Assembly (NCBI GenBank): GCA_900545275.1
Contig: UQYG01000011.1
Coordinates: 1 to 64,000, forward strand
Reading direction: 5' to 3'
Source: an uncultured Sutterella sp.
GTDB taxonomy: Bacteria; Pseudomonadota; Gammaproteobacteria; Burkholderiales; Burkholderiaceae_F
DNA: 64,000 nucleotides
Shown here: in pieces, positions 61,907-64,000 of the stretch
How the letters are laid out: every line of letters begins with the position of its first letter
Position numbering within the stretch: the first letter of the stretch is position 1
Notes under the pieces: model-generated
Seen by the model: only the letters and a program-made list of their open reading frames with translations
What the model was told of the DNA's origin: nothing
Database searches by the model: none
Program-made: the position numbers and the translations under genes

Positions 61907-62661
61907 CCGACCGCATTGAACGATCGAAAGGAAAACTTCGCACGCTTTTCGGCGGGACGGACCGCGTCTTCGCCGAAACCGATCCCGTCTTTGCGAAGCT
62001 TCGCGACCGCTTTGTCTTCGGGGACATCCAGGGAGGCGTTGCGCTTTCGGACGCCGTGAAGGCCCTCGTGTCGCTCGCCGTACTCGCGACGATCGGCGAG
62101 CGCGAGACGATCGCCGCGCACGCGCGTGCGGCGCTTCGTACGGGCGCCTCGCCCGAATCCATCAAGGAGACGATCTATCACATCGCCCCCTGGATCGGAT
62201 TTCCGAAGGCGCAGGCGGCCCTGCGGGAAGTGAACGGCGCCCTTTCGCTCGCGGGTTTTCCCCTGCCCCTCCCCGATGCGGGGCGCGTCACGGAGGAAAC
62301 GCGCATGGAGGCGGGCGAAGAGATTCTTCGTCATCTCGGTCTCGCGGCCGAGACTTCCGACTCGCCCGCCGTGACGATTTTGAACGAAGCGGCCCTAAAG
62401 GGGTTTGCCTGCGGCGACATCGCAAGCCGCGGCGTGTTGTCTCTTCCGCTCCGAGGCCTCATCTGGTTCGTAGTGGGCGCGGCCCTCGGAGCCGACGCCG
62501 ACACGACGGACGAACTCGTCGAAATGAATCTGCGCCTCGGAAACCGGGAGGAAGAACTGCGCGCGGCGCTCGTGCTCGCGGTTCCCTACGTCGGCGTCCT
62601 GCGGGCGCGCGAAGTGATGCGCTACATCGACACCCGCGAAGAAAAAGCGCCGCAGGACTGA
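61903..62661 (+). CDS. Carboxymuconolactone decarboxylase (CMD/AhpD-fold) family protein
   Basis: Encodes 252 residues from a GTG start. Two CMD-type helical domains: the first around ALSDAVKALVSLAVLATIGERETIAAHARAAL with ETIYHIAPWIGFPKAQ, the second around RGLIWFVVGAALGADADTTDELVEMNLRLG with ALVLAVPYVGV. I see no Cys pair of the AhpD CxxC type in either domain, so a peroxide-reductase role is unlikely and lactone decarboxylation or another function is open. It is coupled to the HAD gene, which suggests a shared small-molecule pathway. Confidence 0.8.
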   Translation: MTDRIERSKGKLRTLFGGTDRVFAETDPVFAKLRDRFVFGDIQGGVALSDAVKALVSLAVLATIGERETIAAHARAALRTGASPESIKETIYHIAPWIGFPKAQAALREVNGALSLAGFPLPLPDAGRVTEETRMEAGEEILRHLGLAAETSDSPAVTILNEAALKGFACGDIASRGVLSLPLRGLIWFVVGAALGADADTTDELVEMNLRLGNREEELRAALVLAVPYVGVLRAREVMRYIDTREEKAPQD

Positions 62662-62683
62662 CCACGGCGAAACTCCTATTTGT

Positions 62684-63613
62684 TCACTGCCCAATCGGCC
62701 GCAGTCTTTTCGCGGCCGTTTTCCGTATGACGTCGCCGAGCCGCATGAGAAGCGCCGAGCGAATGGCCGAACACTGCCAGAAAAGCGGAACGTCGATCGT
62801 GCGCCTGGGGACGAATTCGACGAGCTCCCCGGTTCGGATGAGGGAATGCGCCAACGAATCGGGCGCCATGCACCAGCCGAGTCCCCGAACGGTGAGTTCG
62901 ATCATGGCGGCGGGAGACGGTGCGTAGTGAACGACGCCCGGACGTTCACCCGGCCCGATGCCAAAGCCCGCCAGAAAGCGTTCCTGCAGCGAGTCTTTGC
63001 GATCGAAACAGAGGACGGGAGCGTTCCGAAGCGTTTCGTTCGGATCGCCCCGGAGAAAGGTTTCGGCGAAGTCGGGCGACGCAACGGCAACATACCGCAT
63101 GACTCCGAGAGCGGTCGCGCGGGCGCCCGGAACGGGGGCCGATTCGGAGGTCACCACGGCGACGGCCGTTCCGTTTCGCAGACTCTCGAGCGCGTGATCC
63201 TGATCGTCCGTGCGCACGTCAAGAGCAACCCGTTGTCCTCCTTTCTCCGACGATCCGGCGTGAAGCGCGAAATCGGTCAGCGCTTCCGGAAGCCAGGTTG
63301 CGAGCGAATCGTTGTTGACGAGAATCGTGAGGCGTGCCACACGATCGGTCTCTTCGCCCGGGCGAAAGTCGGCGAGCGTCTCCGATTCGAGAAGGCGCAT
63401 CGACTGCGCGCGCCGAAGAAGTTTTTCGCCCGCGGGCGTGGCCGCGGCCGGTACGGAGCGGCGCACGAGCACGGCGCCCAGCCGGTCTTCGAGCCCCTTG
63501 ATGCGTTGGGAAAGCGCCGAAGGCGTGATGCAAAGGCGCCTCGCCGCCCTTTCAAAACCGCCCTCTTCGATCACGGCCAAAAAGGCTTCGAGTTGGGGAT
63601 GGAGAAGCGCCAC
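62684..63613 (-). CDS. argP: LysR-family regulator ArgP (IciA type)
   Basis: Encodes 309 residues. N-terminal winged HTH (LEAFLAVIEEGGFERAARRLCITPSALSQRIKGLEDRLG) and a C-terminal effector domain (DSLATWLPEALTDFA, DVRTDDQDHALESLRNG, RYVAVASPDFAETF). This closely follows ArgP, which senses lysine and arginine and controls the amino-acid exporter ArgO. The divergent argO-like gene (153 bp away) confirms the assignment by context. The intergenic region should carry its binding site. Confidence 0.9.
   Translation of the reverse strand: MALLHPQLEAFLAVIEEGGFERAARRLCITPSALSQRIKGLEDRLGAVLVRRSVPAAATPAGEKLLRRAQSMRLLESETLADFRPGEETDRVARLTILVNNDSLATWLPEALTDFALHAGSSEKGGQRVALDVRTDDQDHALESLRNGTAVAVVTSESAPVPGARATALGVMRYVAVASPDFAETFLRGDPNETLRNAPVLCFDRKDSLQERFLAGFGIGPGERPGVVHYAPSPAAMIELTVRGLGWCMAPDSLAHSLIRTGELVEFVPRRTIDVPLFWQCSAIRSALLMRLGDVIRKTAAKRLRPIGQ
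62696..62724. terminator. Hairpin between convergent CMD and argP genes
   Basis: CGGCCGC-agtctttt-CGCGGCCG followed by TTTT on the + strand. It lies within the last codons of the convergent argP-like gene. Confidence 0.6.
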
Positions 63614-63766
63614 GACGGATTTCCTTTTCTAAAGACTTTAGTTTTACTTCATTTGCTGAATCTTTTTTCATTTTACTGTATGCAGGAGGATCGGTAAGAT
63701 ACGTCCGTCTCTTCACTGCGACCGACCGATGAAGCCGGACGGTCTATGATTCTTGCGAGGTAACTC

Positions 63767-64000
63767 ATGAACTTTTCCGCCGCGCTTGCGGGTTTCGGTA
63801 CGGGTGCCGGTCTCATCATCGCCATCGGCGCGCAAAACGCCTTCGTTCTCCGTCAGGGGCTTCGTCGCGAGCACGTGGGACTCGTGGTGCTCACCTGCAT
63901 CTTCGGCGACGTCGTCTGCATCCTGGCGGGCGTCGCCGGCATGGGCGCCGCCGTAAAGGCGCACCCGCTGGTGCTCGAGATCTTCCGTTGGGGCGGCGCG
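63767..64000 (+). CDS. argO: Amino-acid exporter ArgO (LysE family), 5' part
   Basis: Frame runs off the right edge. The first 78 residues, [26 protein letters not shown] followed by [35 protein letters not shown], carry the LysE/ArgO signature ([12 protein letters not shown]) and the first two or three membrane helices. It exports arginine (and lysine or canavanine) across the inner membrane. Divergent to argP, its activator. Confidence 0.92.
   Translation, partial: MNFSAALAGFGTGAGLIIAIGAQNAFVLRQGLRREHVGLVVLTCIFGDVVCILAGVAGMGAAVKAHPLVLEIFRWGGA

Overview
The window looks like a chromosome segment of an anaerobic, gut-type betaproteobacterium, most likely a member of the Burkholderiales family Sutterellaceae. 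This is an inference. It rests on high GC with strong third-position bias, a Neisseria-type general porin, large type V autotransporters, Tat-exported DMSO-reductase-family molybdoenzymes, an [FeFe] hydrogenase, and the ArgP/ArgO and SlmA-like housekeeping genes. No rRNA, tRNA or CRISPR array was recognised.

Layout. 0-0.6 kb: the end of an IS3-type element running off the left edge, plus a repeat pair. 0.6-7.8 kb: purL, an AbgA-like M20 amidohydrolase, a Tat-exported metallo-beta-lactamase-fold hydrolase and a small cyclophilin-like exported protein. 8.4-12.1 kb: a 1.2k-residue autotransporter whose passenger half is AT-rich. 12.8-14.9 kb: an [FeFe] hydrogenase fused to rubredoxin-rubrerythrin. 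15.2-18.0 kb: two lipoproteins, a SlmA/TetR-type regulator and a small membrane protein. 18.4-18.6 kb: a candidate sRNA. 18.8-21.1 kb: a secreted type-B carboxylesterase and an RRDD-repeat exported protein. 21.4-21.8 kb: a guanidinium exporter (Gdx/SugE) behind a guanidine-II (mini-ykkC) riboswitch. 21.9-24.7 kb: a two-gene molybdopterin oxidoreductase operon. 25.5-28.5 kb: dnaQ-like exonuclease, a DUF2156-like protein and an iron-type alcohol dehydrogenase.

28.5-34.7 kb is an accessory island. It holds a decayed IS21-type istA, a secreted SGNH hydrolase plus porin operon, an IS3-type element, a transposase remnant and an orphan autotransporter-passenger fragment. 34.7-39.1 kb is stable again: a ZIP transporter, an orphan ABC substrate-binding lipoprotein, and htpG with a textbook sigma-32 promoter.

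39.2-54.1 kb is a second accessory stretch with much gene decay. It holds a broken NYN-LOTUS gene, an intact tandem AAA ATPase, a broken GT9 glycosyltransferase, and a Fic protein plus a two-TM protein. The last two are each preceded by the same long palindromic operator, which is the best candidate here for an undescribed regulated system. It continues with an orphan hypothetical, a molbindin, a PatB-type lyase with an aldehyde dehydrogenase, a DUF1778 antitoxin whose GNAT toxin partner is dead, and an AAA_14/DUF4143 ATPase behind a palindrome cluster.

54.2-64.0 kb: argF, a 777-residue orphan protein, a second autotransporter, a HAD phosphatase overlapping a carboxymuconolactone-decarboxylase-family gene, and divergent argP/argO, with argO cut by the right edge.

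Themes: anaerobic redox and oxidative-stress handling (hydrogenase-rubrerythrin, molybdoenzyme, molbindin), surface proteins (two autotransporters, porin, exported hydrolases), and repeated frameshift or nonsense decay in mobile and conflict-type genes.
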